Below are positions 25,433-33,822 of a stretch of DNA of 64,000 nt, in pieces; the stretch's first letter is position 1, and every line of letters starts with the position of its first letter. A program made the translations under genes and the position numbers. The DNA is from an uncultured Porphyromonadaceae bacterium (GTDB lineage Bacteria > Bacteroidota > Bacteroidia > Bacteroidales > Paludibacteraceae). The notes below the pieces were generated by a model, which was not told where the DNA came from, did not search any database, and saw only the letters and a list, made by a program, of their open reading frames with translations. The stretch covers positions 1 through 64,000 of the forward strand of contig CASEAJ010000125.1 of assembly GCA_949285425.1 (NCBI GenBank), written 5' to 3'.

Positions 25433-26830
25433 TTAGAAATCGGCATTGTTGGGAGTGCGCGGGAACGGTATGACATCTCGGATGTTTGCCATACCGGTCA
25501 CGAACAACAACAGTCGTTCCAACCCCATGCCGAATCCAGCATGAGGGCATGTACCATAGCGTCGGGTGTCTAAGTACCACCACATGTCTTTCATCGGGAT
25601 ATGCAGTTCTTCGATACGTGCCATCAGCTTGTCATAGTTTTCTTCGCGCACACTTCCGCCTATGATTTCACCTATTTGCGGGAAGAGTACGTCGGTGCCT
25701 TGCACGGTTTTTCCGTCTGCGTTTTGTTTCATGTAGAAAGCCTTGATTTCTTTCGGGTAGTCAATCATGATGACGGGTCGTCCGAAATGTTCTTCCACCA
25801 GGTAGCGTTCGTGTTCGCTGGCCAGGTCGCAGCCCCAATATACGGGGAACTCAAACTTACGGCCCTTGGAAACGGCTTCTTCCAATATGCGGATACCTTC
25901 CGTGTATGGCAGGCGTACGAAGTCTGTGGCAACTACTTGTTGCAGGCGTTCTATCAGTCCCTTGTCCACCATGTTGTTGAGGAATTCAAGGTCATCGCGG
26001 CAGTTGTCGAGTGCCCACTGTACAAGGTATTTGATAAAGTCTTCTTCCAGTACCATCAAGTCTTCCAGGTCGGCGAAGGCCACTTCCGGTTCTATCATCC
26101 AGAATTCGGCCAGGTGGCGTGGCGTGTTCGAGTTTTCGGCGCGGAATGTGGGGCCGAATGTATAGATCGCTCCCAGTCCGGTTGCTGCCAGTTCGCCTTC
26201 CAGCTGTCCGGATACGGTGAGGTTGGACTGTTTGCCGAAAAAGTCTTGTGTGTAGTCTATGTCACCGGCCTCGTTGCGTGGAGGGTTCTTCAGGTCGAGT
26301 GTGGTTACCTGGAACATTTGTCCGGCTCCCTCGCAGTCGGAAGCTGTAATCAGCGGAGTGTGGAAATAATAGAATCCATGTTCGTGGAAATATTTATGGA
26401 TGGCGATAGACATGTTGTGCCGGATTCTATATACGGCTCCGAATGTATTCGTACGCGGGCGTAGATGAGCGATCTCGCGTAGAAACTCCATGGAATGTCC
26501 TTTTTTCTGCAGGGGATAGGTTTCCGGGTCGGCCGTACCGTATATTTCAATTTGTTCGGCCTGTATTTCCACAGCTTGTCCCTTGCCCATTGATTCGACA
26601 AGTTTTCCCGTCACGCTGATACAGGCTCCGGTCGTTATCGGTTTCAGAAAATCATCACCGAACTTTTCATTATCAACAACGATTTGAATATTATGGATAG
26701 TAGAACCATCGTTCAGTGCAATGAAACTTACGTTTTTGTTACCCCGGCGGGTACGTACCCAACCTTTAATATTCACATCTGCGCCAAAGTCGGTCCGTTT
26801 CAGCGCATCGATAATAACTGTTCTTTTCAT
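25433..26830 (-). CDS. asnS: Asparagine--tRNA ligase
   Basis: AsnRS (465 residues) charges tRNA-Asn. It has an N-terminal OB-fold anticodon domain ([19 protein letters not shown], about 19-37) and a class II catalytic core: motif 2 around [25 protein letters not shown] and the C-terminal motif 3 [15 protein letters not shown]. It is monocistronic, with a TACTTTTG −7 element at 26862-26869 and a 20-bp hairpin after the stop. Confidence 0.97.
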   Translation of the reverse strand: MKRTVIIDALKRTDFGADVNIKGWVRTRRGNKNVSFIALNDGSTIHNIQIVVDNEKFGDDFLKPITTGACISVTGKLVESMGKGQAVEIQAEQIEIYGTADPETYPLQKKGHSMEFLREIAHLRPRTNTFGAVYRIRHNMSIAIHKYFHEHGFYYFHTPLITASDCEGAGQMFQVTTLDLKNPPRNEAGDIDYTQDFFGKQSNLTVSGQLEGELAATGLGAIYTFGPTFRAENSNTPRHLAEFWMIEPEVAFADLEDLMVLEEDFIKYLVQWALDNCRDDLEFLNNMVDKGLIERLQQVVATDFVRLPYTEGIRILEEAVSKGRKFEFPVYWGCDLASEHERYLVEEHFGRPVIMIDYPKEIKAFYMKQNADGKTVQGTDVLFPQIGEIIGGSVREENYDKLMARIEELHIPMKDMWWYLDTRRYGTCPHAGFGMGLERLLLFVTGMANIRDVIPFPRTPNNADF

Positions 26831-26861
26831 ATTTCTTTTGTTCTAATGATGTTTAGGAATG

Positions 26862-26869
26862 CAAAAGTA
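26862..26869 (-). promoter_or_regulatory. −7 element for asnS
   Basis: TACTTTTG on the minus strand is a perfect TAnnTTTG, 31 bases upstream of the ATG. Confidence 0.55.
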
Positions 26870-26893
26870 GTGTTTTTTACCGGATGATAAATC

Positions 26894-26933
26894 AAAAAAA
26901 GCATTTGTTTCTGTTTGAAACAAATGCTTTTTT
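26894..26933 (-). terminator. Terminator of the GldJ/PorK-like gene
   Basis: AAAAAAAGCATTTGTTTC pairs with GAAACAAATGCTTTTTT around a 5-base loop. T-runs on both strands allow use in either direction. It starts 28 bases after the stop of the minus-strand lipoprotein gene. Confidence 0.85.
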
Positions 26934-26961
26934 ATCTGAACTGCTATAGTATGTCGTACCG

Positions 26962-28476
26962 TTATTTTTTTACCGGAGGATTTTCGTCGCCTATCATGCT
27001 CATGGCGCAGCGGAAACCGATGTCGTTGGCCGACTGGTCCTGATCGAGATAGCGTCTTGTTGAAGGATTCAGCCAAAAAGCGCGGTCTTTCCAAGAGCCT
27101 CCCTTGTACACACGGGTTTTGTCGGTGATTCGGGGAGCGAGCACATCGGTGATGTCAATTTTCACGCCTTCCTGTTGTTGTAGGTTTTCTATGCCGTCAA
27201 AGTAGTTGCTCAGTGCATAGTCGGTTTGAACGGCCGAGGCGGCATCGCCGTCTTTAATGTTTCTCACGTCACCGTTAACGGCAACTTCAGTCTTTATGCG
27301 TCCGAGCGAGTCCAGTGCATAAACCGGATTGCCCAGTTCATCGCGTTCGGCAACGACCGGTTGCAGGTAGACGTTTCCGCGGAATGAATTGTATTCGGCG
27401 ACATCTTCAAACGAAGTCGGACGGTATACATCGAGCACCCATTCGTTCACATTACCCGCCATGTTGTACAGACCGAAGTCATTCGGGTAATACGAGTCAA
27501 CCGGAGCGGTGATGGTAGCGTTGTCGTTCAGGTTGCCGGCGGTACCCATCATGTCGCCTCGTCCACGGATGAAGTTGGCCTGCATCTGACCCATTTCTTT
27601 TTTCGAAGAGTTGCGCATCTGTCCACCGTTCCACGGATAGGAGCGGCCTTGTTCTATGAATCCATCATCTTCTGCCGTAAGTGCATATGCCGCATATTCC
27701 CATTCGGCTTCGGTCGGCAGGCGGAAATCCGGTACCAGGATTCCGTCGCTCATGTCCACCTTGCGTGGATTGCCGTAAAGGTCCAGTTTGGGATTGGGGC
27801 CTGCAGCAGGTTGATATGTGCTTTGCAGAAGGTATTTTTGTGTGTTGAATACAAATTCGCTGGCAATGAAGTCGTAGTCTATTTCTCCTTCCAATGCCCG
27901 GAAGTCGGGAGGCAGAATGGCTCCCGAACGTATCAGTGCCAATTCGTTTACACGGTCCGTACGCCAGGAACAATAGTCCATGGCCTGTTCCCAGGTGATG
28001 CCTACCACCGGATACTGGTCGTATGCCGGGTGGGTGAAATAAAATTCCAGATAGGGTTCGTTGTAGGCCAATTCTTCGCGCCATGTTTCTTTGTTGGGCT
28101 GGGCTTTTTCAACCAGGGCCGGTGCTGTTTGTCCGAATACCAGATTGAGCCAGTGGGTATATTCCCTCCAGTCCACGTTCCGGGTTTCATATTGGTCCAT
28201 ATAGAACGAACTGACCGTGATGCGGCGGCGCTGGTTGTTGCGGGAGGCGGTGACGAATTCTATCTTTTCGCCGATGGTGAATGAACCTCCTTCAATGCGC
28301 GACATGCCGCTCGGGGTTTCGATTTTGAAATTCTGCTTTACTTCAAATCCTGTGCTCTCAGGGTCGTTGTAGTTCCAGCCGGTAGTTCTTGACGTGTTGT
28401 TGTTGCTGCCGCAAGACGCAAGAAAAAGAACCGATAAGGAAAGCACGATAGACCTGTTCCAATTCTTTTTGTTCAT
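26962..28476 (-). CDS. GldJ/PorK-like lipoprotein (formylglycine-generating enzyme fold)
   Basis: A 504-residue lipoprotein with signal peptide and lipobox FLASCGSN, followed by the GWNYNDPESTGFEVK segment typical of GldJ, GldK and PorK. The SUMF1/FGE-like fold comes next, with SRIEGGSFTIGEK near 60, PVVGITWEQAMDYCSWR, RLPTEAEWEYAA, NMAGNVNEWVLDVY and VYKGGSW...GFRCAMS. In gliding or T9SS bacteria such proteins form the outer-membrane ring with PorN or stabilise the motor, but porL, porM and porN are not adjacent here. I chose the ATG at 28476: a TATTTTTG −7 element at 28516 excludes the ATG at 28518. Confidence 0.85.
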   Translation of the reverse strand: MNKKNWNRSIVLSLSVLFLASCGSNNNTSRTTGWNYNDPESTGFEVKQNFKIETPSGMSRIEGGSFTIGEKIEFVTASRNNQRRRITVSSFYMDQYETRNVDWREYTHWLNLVFGQTAPALVEKAQPNKETWREELAYNEPYLEFYFTHPAYDQYPVVGITWEQAMDYCSWRTDRVNELALIRSGAILPPDFRALEGEIDYDFIASEFVFNTQKYLLQSTYQPAAGPNPKLDLYGNPRKVDMSDGILVPDFRLPTEAEWEYAAYALTAEDDGFIEQGRSYPWNGGQMRNSSKKEMGQMQANFIRGRGDMMGTAGNLNDNATITAPVDSYYPNDFGLYNMAGNVNEWVLDVYRPTSFEDVAEYNSFRGNVYLQPVVAERDELGNPVYALDSLGRIKTEVAVNGDVRNIKDGDAASAVQTDYALSNYFDGIENLQQQEGVKIDITDVLAPRITDKTRVYKGGSWKDRAFWLNPSTRRYLDQDQSANDIGFRCAMSMIGDENPPVKK

Positions 28477-28515
28477 AAATCGTTGCAAATAATATGATTC
28501 ACTTTTAAAGTTTTG

Positions 28516-28523
28516 CAAAAATA
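28516..28523 (-). promoter_or_regulatory. −7 element of the GldJ/PorK-like gene
   Basis: TATTTTTG on the minus strand lies 39 bases upstream of the chosen ATG, and its predicted start of transcription (about 28509) decides the start codon. Confidence 0.55.
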
Positions 28524-28650
28524 CAATTTTTTCCGAAGAATAATCTTCTTTGCGTAATATAATAACTCAAATAATCGAAAAAAAGTATATTTCATGGGCG
28601 GATATTTTACAATTTAATACATGTCTGCTGTTATAGTCGTTTTATTTGTT

Positions 28651-28658
28651 TATTTTTG
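28651..28658 (+). promoter_or_regulatory. −7 element for folP
   Basis: TATTTTTG on the plus strand, 44 bases before the folP start. The −33 region is weak. Confidence 0.45.
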
Positions 28659-28702
28659 CGGTTCATAAACAAGCGTTTGTAAAACGAATGTAAATTTTTC
28701 TT

Positions 28703-29539
28703 GTGCAGATAAAATTAAAAAACAGACTTTTTGACCTGTCGCAACCGGTTGTGATGGGCATTGTGAATGTGACTCCTGACTCGTTTTATGAGCACAGCCG
28801 CCGTCAGACCGATGCGGACGTGTTGCATGCCGTAGAGAAAGTGTTGCAGGATGGCGGTCGGATAGTGGATGTGGGAGGATATTCGTCGCGCCCGTCGGCA
28901 GCTGATGTGTCGGCAGCGGAGGAAATACGCCGTTTGTCGTGGGGACTGGATGTCATATTGAAGGAATTTCCGGATGTGTGTCTGTCGGTGGACACGTTCC
29001 GTTCGGCAGTGGCACGCCACGTGGTGGAAAACTACGGGGTGGCCATCATCAATGACATTGGCGGCGGCACCCTGGATGAGGACATGTTTGAAACGGTGGC
29101 CGATTTGCAGGTAGCTTATGTGTTGATGCACATGCGCGGCACGCCGGCTACCATGTCGCAACTTACGGAGTATGACAATGTGACGGCCGAGGTCATTGCG
29201 TTTTTGGAAAAACGCTTGCGACGGCTGTACGAACTGGGCGTGCACGATGTGCTGGTCGATCCCGGTTTCGGCTTCGCGAAAACGCTGGAGCAGAATTATC
29301 AGCTGTTGAGAGACCTGCCGCACTTTGCCTTGCTGGACGCGCCGTTGCTGGTTGGGGTGTCGAGAAAACGGATGATTTACGACCTGTTTGGCACCGATGC
29401 GGAACATGCGCTGAACGGCACCACGGCCGTCAACATGCTGGCATTGCTCGGAGGCGCATCCGTGCTGCGGGTGCACGACGTGAAAGAAGCCGTGGAGGCG
29501 GTGAAGATTTTCCAGGCTTTCGGTCGGAACGGTCTGTGA
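28703..29539 (+). CDS. folP: Dihydropteroate synthase
   Basis: FolP (278 residues) joins p-aminobenzoate to dihydropterin diphosphate in folate synthesis and is the sulfonamide target. Motifs are VVMGIVNVTPDSF (about 17-29), IVDVGGYSSRP (about 53-63), LSVDTFRSAVA, INDIGGG, the LVDPGFGFAKT loop and the C-terminal RVHDV. No ATG fits ahead of the conserved N-terminus, so a GTG start at 28703 is used. It is followed by cdaA in the same direction, but a 193-bp MITE-like element separates the two. Confidence 0.94.
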   Translation: MQIKLKNRLFDLSQPVVMGIVNVTPDSFYEHSRRQTDADVLHAVEKVLQDGGRIVDVGGYSSRPSAADVSAAEEIRRLSWGLDVILKEFPDVCLSVDTFRSAVARHVVENYGVAIINDIGGGTLDEDMFETVADLQVAYVLMHMRGTPATMSQLTEYDNVTAEVIAFLEKRLRRLYELGVHDVLVDPGFGFAKTLEQNYQLLRDLPHFALLDAPLLVGVSRKRMIYDLFGTDAEHALNGTTAVNMLALLGGASVLRVHDVKEAVEAVKIFQAFGRNGL

Positions 29540-29574
29540 TGTGGATGCAGTTTGCGTCCCTTTCTATGTAATAT

Positions 29575-29767
29575 AGGTGGGTTCTATGAATTGCTTTATG
29601 GGTGATTTGTTTTTCAGGCGAGCCGGTTTTGTTTTCCATTAAAAGAGCATAGCGGGCTATGCGATGGAGAATGAAAATACAAAACATGCCGTATGAAAAC
29701 GAAAAGCACTAAAAGCCAACCCACAAAATATAAAATTGTTAGGGCGGGGAATTTATAGAACCCACCT
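29575..29767. repeat. MITE-like element 2, 193 bp with 18-bp terminal inverted repeats
   Basis: AGGTGGGTTCTATGAATT (29575-29592) and AATTTATAGAACCCACCT (29750-29767) are inverted with one mismatch. Near the middle is GCATAGCGGGCTATGC (29647-29662), the same 16-bp core as in the 15.7-kb element. The surrounding GTTTTGT/ACAAAAC segments pair. It sits between folP and cdaA, ending 18 bases before the cdaA ATG, and has no coding capacity. Confidence 0.8.
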
Positions 29768-29785
29768 CTAGTAATAAATGGAACT

Positions 29786-30574
29786 ATGGGATTCAATATA
29801 GGTGTAAAAGACATTATCGATATATTGCTTGTGGCCATATTGCTTTATCAGGCTTACAAGCTGTTGAAAAAGACAGGTGCCGGAAATGTGTTCATTGGCA
29901 TTTTGACATTTGTCATTATATGGTTTCTGGTTTCGTTTGTGTTTAAAATGGAACTTCTGGGAGGCATCATGGACCGGCTGATGAGCGTGGGAGCGTTTGG
30001 CGTTGTGGTGCTGTTTCAGGATGAAATCAAGCGTTTCTTCTCGCGTCTGGGTTCCCGGCAGCACTGGAATTTCATTAACATGGTCAAACGTTTTGTGGCC
30101 AAGACCGAAGCGGAACAAAAAGGCCACGGAGCGGACATAGCACAAATCATACAGGCATGCAAAGGCTTGTCCAAGAGTGGTATGGGAGCTCTCATAGTCA
30201 TAAAGCGCAACGCCGATCTGAATTTGTATGTTCAGTCGGGCGAAGTGATAGACGCAAACATAAATTCCCGCCTGATAGAGAATATTTTTTTCAAGAACAG
30301 TCCGTTGCACGATGGGGCCATGATTATATACGGACATCAAATCAAGGCTGCGGGCTGCATATTGCCGGTCTCGAAAAACCTGTCCATCCCGAAACACCTG
30401 GGCTTGCGCCACCGTGCCGCGCTTGGGGTGACGGAGGCTACGGACGCCATTGTCGTGGTGGTTTCGGAAGAAACGGGCAATATTTCCTGGGCCGTGAACG
30501 GTGAAATCAGCGTCGATGTGAAATGTGAGCAACTGGAACATTTCTTGTCCGTAGCCCTGGCCGACAAGGCATAG
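29786..30574 (+). CDS. cdaA: Diadenylate cyclase CdaA
   Basis: CdaA (262 residues) makes the second messenger c-di-AMP from two ATP. Membrane helices occupy roughly 10-27, 34-54 and 60-78. The DisA_N catalytic domain follows with DGA (176-178, in SPLHDGAMII) and RHRAA (208-212), both intact. c-di-AMP controls cell-wall and potassium homeostasis. Pairing with folP is common in Bacteroidetes. Here the MITE-like element forms the leader region directly upstream. Confidence 0.95.
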   Translation: MGFNIGVKDIIDILLVAILLYQAYKLLKKTGAGNVFIGILTFVIIWFLVSFVFKMELLGGIMDRLMSVGAFGVVVLFQDEIKRFFSRLGSRQHWNFINMVKRFVAKTEAEQKGHGADIAQIIQACKGLSKSGMGALIVIKRNADLNLYVQSGEVIDANINSRLIENIFFKNSPLHDGAMIIYGHQIKAAGCILPVSKNLSIPKHLGLRHRAALGVTEATDAIVVVVSEETGNISWAVNGEISVDVKCEQLEHFLSVALADKA

Positions 30575-30902
30575 ACGGGCTTCCCCGGGGTGCATGACTG
30601 CGGACGGCTTGCTTCCTTTCCTGCCGGGCCGTTTTTACTTTGTGTCGGATTTTCTTTGTCTTTTGCGTCAGGATTGCTTGTTCTGAACCTGTATGTTTTC
30701 CATTTCAACAGCCAATATTCTATGACCCACCCAAGAGAGTTCTATAACCCACTCGGGTGGGTCATAGGAACCATTGGAGAAAAATCAGGAACGTATCCTT
30801 TAGAAATGCAGAATAATTGCATGTGAGAGCAGGGAAACGTCAGTTCCAGCAGAAAGCGGTTGACAATGAACGATTGACAATGAACAATTAATCATTTCTT
30901 CA
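30575..30902. other. 328-bp gene-free interval, cdaA / MBL hydrolase (convergent)
   Basis: Its only notable structure is the CCCACC-type dyad with 22-bp spacing at 30718-30770, plus AATGAACAATT-like simple sequence near 30863-30890. No clear terminator with a T-run is seen for either gene. Confidence 0.6.
30718..30770. repeat. Short palindromic block with 22-bp spacing (array E)
   Basis: TTCTATGACCCACCC (30718-30732) and TTCTATAACCCACTC (30740-30754) are direct copies 22 bp apart. An inverted copy follows at 30755-30770, making CTATGACCCACCC / GGGTGGGTCATAG a perfect 13-bp inverted repeat and ACCCACTCGGGTGGGT a near-palindrome. It looks like a short or decayed member of the periodic-palindrome family. 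Confidence 0.65.
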
Positions 30903-31736
30903 TTAAATTAAAGTGAATTTCTCATCCACCCTGTATTTTCCGTTCACTTCTTTTACGGTGCAGCACTCGGTGTAAGCGTCGTGTTCGAAAAAGAGTACCT
31001 GTTCTTTTGCGGCGGCTTCGTGCAACAGGCGTTCTTTCTCGGTCATCGATTGTAAGGGCTGGGTGTCATAGGCCGATACCCAGGCCAGCGGCAGGGAGGC
31101 GGCCAGTGGTATGATGTCGCCCACGTACACATAAGTCCGTTCGTCGGCATGGATGTAGCAGGCAATTTGCCCGACGGTGTGTCCGTTGAACAGGCGCAGT
31201 TCCACTTCCGGACATAACCACTCGTTGTCATGTACCAGTCTGAGCCGTCCGGCTTGTTCTACGGGAAGCATGTTTTCGGGAAAATAGGAAGCGGCTTCGC
31301 GCACGTTGGGTTTCAGGAAATTTTCCCATTGTGCCGCTCCCACCCAGTGTGTGGCGTTGGGAAATGTGAGTTCAATATCCTTCCGTTCGCTGTCGGTGTA
31401 CCGGGTGCAACCTCCGCAATGGTCAAAGTGCAAATGGGTGAGCACGACATCGGTAATGTCGGAGCAGGCGTATCCGATGCGTCTGAGCTCGTCTTCAAAC
31501 TTGATGCCCTGTTGTATGTCGAAATACTTCAGGTAGTCCAGTTGTTTGTCGCCGCAACCGGTGTCAATCAGTATGCGCCTTTCGCCGGTGTCGACCAACA
31601 GGCAGCGCATGGACAGTGAGCAAAAGTTGTCGCTGTTGCAGGGGTAACGTTTTTCCCATACTTTTTTAGGTACGACTCCGAAAACGGGGCCTCCATCGCA
31701 ATGGAACAGTCCGGCTTCTATTTTGTGCAGTTTCAT
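30903..31736 (-). CDS. MBL-fold metallo-hydrolase
   Basis: A 277-residue metallo-beta-lactamase-fold enzyme. The binuclear zinc motif HLHFDHCGG (His101, His103, Asp105, His106) is intact, with the later NGHTVGQI histidine, YVGDIIP aspartate and FFEHDAY histidine. It most resembles lactonase- or glyoxalase-like hydrolases; the substrate cannot be read from the sequence. It is a single minus-strand gene divergent from mpl. Confidence 0.88.
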   Translation of the reverse strand: MKLHKIEAGLFHCDGGPVFGVVPKKVWEKRYPCNSDNFCSLSMRCLLVDTGERRILIDTGCGDKQLDYLKYFDIQQGIKFEDELRRIGYACSDITDVVLTHLHFDHCGGCTRYTDSERKDIELTFPNATHWVGAAQWENFLKPNVREAASYFPENMLPVEQAGRLRLVHDNEWLCPEVELRLFNGHTVGQIACYIHADERTYVYVGDIIPLAASLPLAWVSAYDTQPLQSMTEKERLLHEAAAKEQVLFFEHDAYTECCTVKEVNGKYRVDEKFTLI

Positions 31737-31848
31737 ATTTATACGGTTTTATATGCAGAAATATCGTTTTTGGGTCGTTTATGCTTGTTTGACAGGCATG
31801 AAACATTAACAATTGATAATTAAAATGTACGTATTGAACAATTCTTAC

Positions 31849-31856
31849 TACATTTG
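31849..31856 (+). promoter_or_regulatory. −7 element for mpl
   Basis: TACATTTG matches TAnnTTTG, 43 bases before the mpl ATG. The −33 position is poor. Confidence 0.5.
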
Positions 31857-31898
31857 TGCAATTGAAAGCAAATGTAAAACATTTATCCTTTTCAACAA

Positions 31899-33269
31899 AT
31901 GCCACGTGTACATTTTATAGCTATTGGAGGAGCGGCCATGCACAGTCTGGCCATAGCACTGTCTAAAAACGATTCTTTCCGGGTGACCGGTTCGGACGAC
32001 GAAATATTTGAGCCATCCCGCAGCCGGTTGAAGGAACGGGGACTTTTACCTGAAAAAATGGGCTGGTTCCCGGAACGTCTGGACAAGCGTATTGATGCCG
32101 TGGTGGTGGGCATGCACGCAACGGAGGACAATCCGGAACTGGTGCGGGCCCGTGAGTTGGGACTGCGTATCTATTCCTTCCCCGAATATCTGTATGAAAA
32201 CACACGGGGCAAGACCCGTGTGGTGGTGGGTGGAAGCCATGGCAAGACAACGACAACGGCCATGATACTTTATGTGCTGAACAAGTTGCATGTTAACGCC
32301 GATTACATGGTGGGTGCGCAGATAGAGGGTTTTGACAACATGGTGAAATTGTCGTATGATGCAAAGATTGCCGTGTTTGAAGGCGATGAATACCTTACTT
32401 CGCCCCTTGACCGCCGTCCGAAATTTCATATATACCGGCCTCATATCGCCGTGCTTACCGGCATAGCGTGGGATCATATCAACGTGTTCCCTACATTTGA
32501 CATTTATGTGGAACAGTTCCGCAAGTTTGCCGACCTGATAGAACACCAGGGACGGCTCATTTATTGCGGGGACGACCGGAACTTGTGCGACATAGCTTCA
32601 CAGGTTCGTCCCGATATTGTTACGTTTGCTTATCATACGCCGGAGTATGAGGTGCGCGATGGGGTGACATATCTTCATACGGCCACAGGCGAAGTGCCTT
32701 TGAAAGTGTTCGGCGAACATAACTTGCAGAACATGGAAGCAGCCCGGCTGGTGTGCCGGCAATTGGGTGTTTCCGACAAGAAGTTCTACGAGGCCATAGC
32801 CGGCTTTTCGGGAGCAAACAACCGGTTGCAACGCGTGGCCGAATCGGCTACGTCGGTGGCATATAAAGACTTTGCCCATTCCCCCTCGAAGTTGCGTGCT
32901 ACGGTTCGGGCCGTTCGGGAACAGTATCCCGACAAGAAACTGGTAGCTTGCATGGAATTGCATACGTTCAGCAGCCTCACGGAAGAATTCTTGCCTCAGT
33001 ATAAAGATTGCATGGCTGAGGCAGATGTGGCGTTCGTTTATTATAATCCGGAAGTGATAAAGCACAAACGGCTGAAAGACATTACTCCGGAACAGGTCAA
33101 GGCGGCCTTCGGAGGCAGCAATCTGACGGTTTTCACCGATTCGGGCTTGTTGGTGAACGAGCTTCGGGGCATGAACATGGACCATACGGCCTTGCTGTTC
33201 ATGACTTCCGGCAATTTCTCGGGAGTTGACCTGGCGGCATTGGCCGGAGAACTCGTAGGTGGCCGGTAG
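31899..33269 (+). CDS. mpl: UDP-N-acetylmuramate:L-alanyl-gamma-D-glutamyl-meso-diaminopimelate ligase
   Basis: A 456-residue Mur ligase of the Mpl type, which reattaches the recycled tripeptide to UDP-MurNAc. It has an N-terminal nucleotide-binding motif (IAIGGAAMHSLA, 8-19), an ATP P-loop GGSHGKTTTT (111-120), FEGDEYLTSPLDRRPKF and IAWDHINVFPT in the central domain, and DFAHSPSKLRAT in the C-terminal domain. It differs from MurC by the GGAAMHS variant near the N-terminus. The dCMP deaminase gene follows after 62 bases. Confidence 0.93.
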   Translation: MPRVHFIAIGGAAMHSLAIALSKNDSFRVTGSDDEIFEPSRSRLKERGLLPEKMGWFPERLDKRIDAVVVGMHATEDNPELVRARELGLRIYSFPEYLYENTRGKTRVVVGGSHGKTTTTAMILYVLNKLHVNADYMVGAQIEGFDNMVKLSYDAKIAVFEGDEYLTSPLDRRPKFHIYRPHIAVLTGIAWDHINVFPTFDIYVEQFRKFADLIEHQGRLIYCGDDRNLCDIASQVRPDIVTFAYHTPEYEVRDGVTYLHTATGEVPLKVFGEHNLQNMEAARLVCRQLGVSDKKFYEAIAGFSGANNRLQRVAESATSVAYKDFAHSPSKLRATVRAVREQYPDKKLVACMELHTFSSLTEEFLPQYKDCMAEADVAFVYYNPEVIKHKRLKDITPEQVKAAFGGSNLTVFTDSGLLVNELRGMNMDHTALLFMTSGNFSGVDLAALAGELVGGR

Positions 33270-33331
33270 GTTGAGGCGTGAAGCCGGTGGACTGTGATTT
33301 CTGTATTTTGAAAACTATATATGGATTGAAT

Positions 33332-33763
33332 ATGGACAAACAATTGTTGTTGGATGAGCGTTATATGCGCATGGCACGGATATGGGCCGAAAACTCATAT
33401 TGTGAAAGACGCAAGGTGGGTGCCTTGCTCGTAAAGGACAAGATGATTATTTCCGATGGATATAACGGCACGCCTTCCGGGTTTGAAAATAAATGCGAGG
33501 ATGAGAATAATGTTTCCAAGTCGTATGTGCTGCATGCCGAGGCCAATGCCATAACCAAAGTGGCCCGGTCCAATAACAGCAGCGATGGGGCGACACTGTA
33601 TGTGACCGCTTCGCCTTGCATTGAATGTGCCAAACTGATTATCCAGGCTGGTATCAAGCGGGTGGTTTACGGAGAAAAATATCGTATTCTGGATGGTCTT
33701 GAACTCTTGGAACGTGCAGGCATAGAGGTGCTGTATGTGCCGGATGCGGGAGAGAAAAAATGA
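33332..33763 (+). CDS. dCMP deaminase family protein
   Basis: This 143-residue zinc enzyme has the deaminase signature LHAEANAI (His68, Glu70) and SPCIECAKLI (Cys96, Cys99), with the N-terminal GYNGTPSGFEN segment characteristic of deoxycytidylate deaminases. It converts dCMP to dUMP, feeding dTMP synthesis. I chose the ATG at 33332 (MDKQLLLDERYM); an in-frame ATG at 33278 would add 18 residues unlike the family. It probably shares a transcript with mpl and the following protease. Confidence 0.92.
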   Translation: MDKQLLLDERYMRMARIWAENSYCERRKVGALLVKDKMIISDGYNGTPSGFENKCEDENNVSKSYVLHAEANAITKVARSNNSSDGATLYVTASPCIECAKLIIQAGIKRVVYGEKYRILDGLELLERAGIEVLYVPDAGEKK

Positions 33764-33822
33764 TTTCCATGTCATATTCGTGACAGAAAAAATAGTCTTT
33801 TAAGAATGTATAAATGCGGATT

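Noticed and set aside
26962-28476. A complete type IX secretion or gliding locus
   Set aside because: Only a GldJ/PorK-like gene is present; porL, porM, porN and porP are not in the window.
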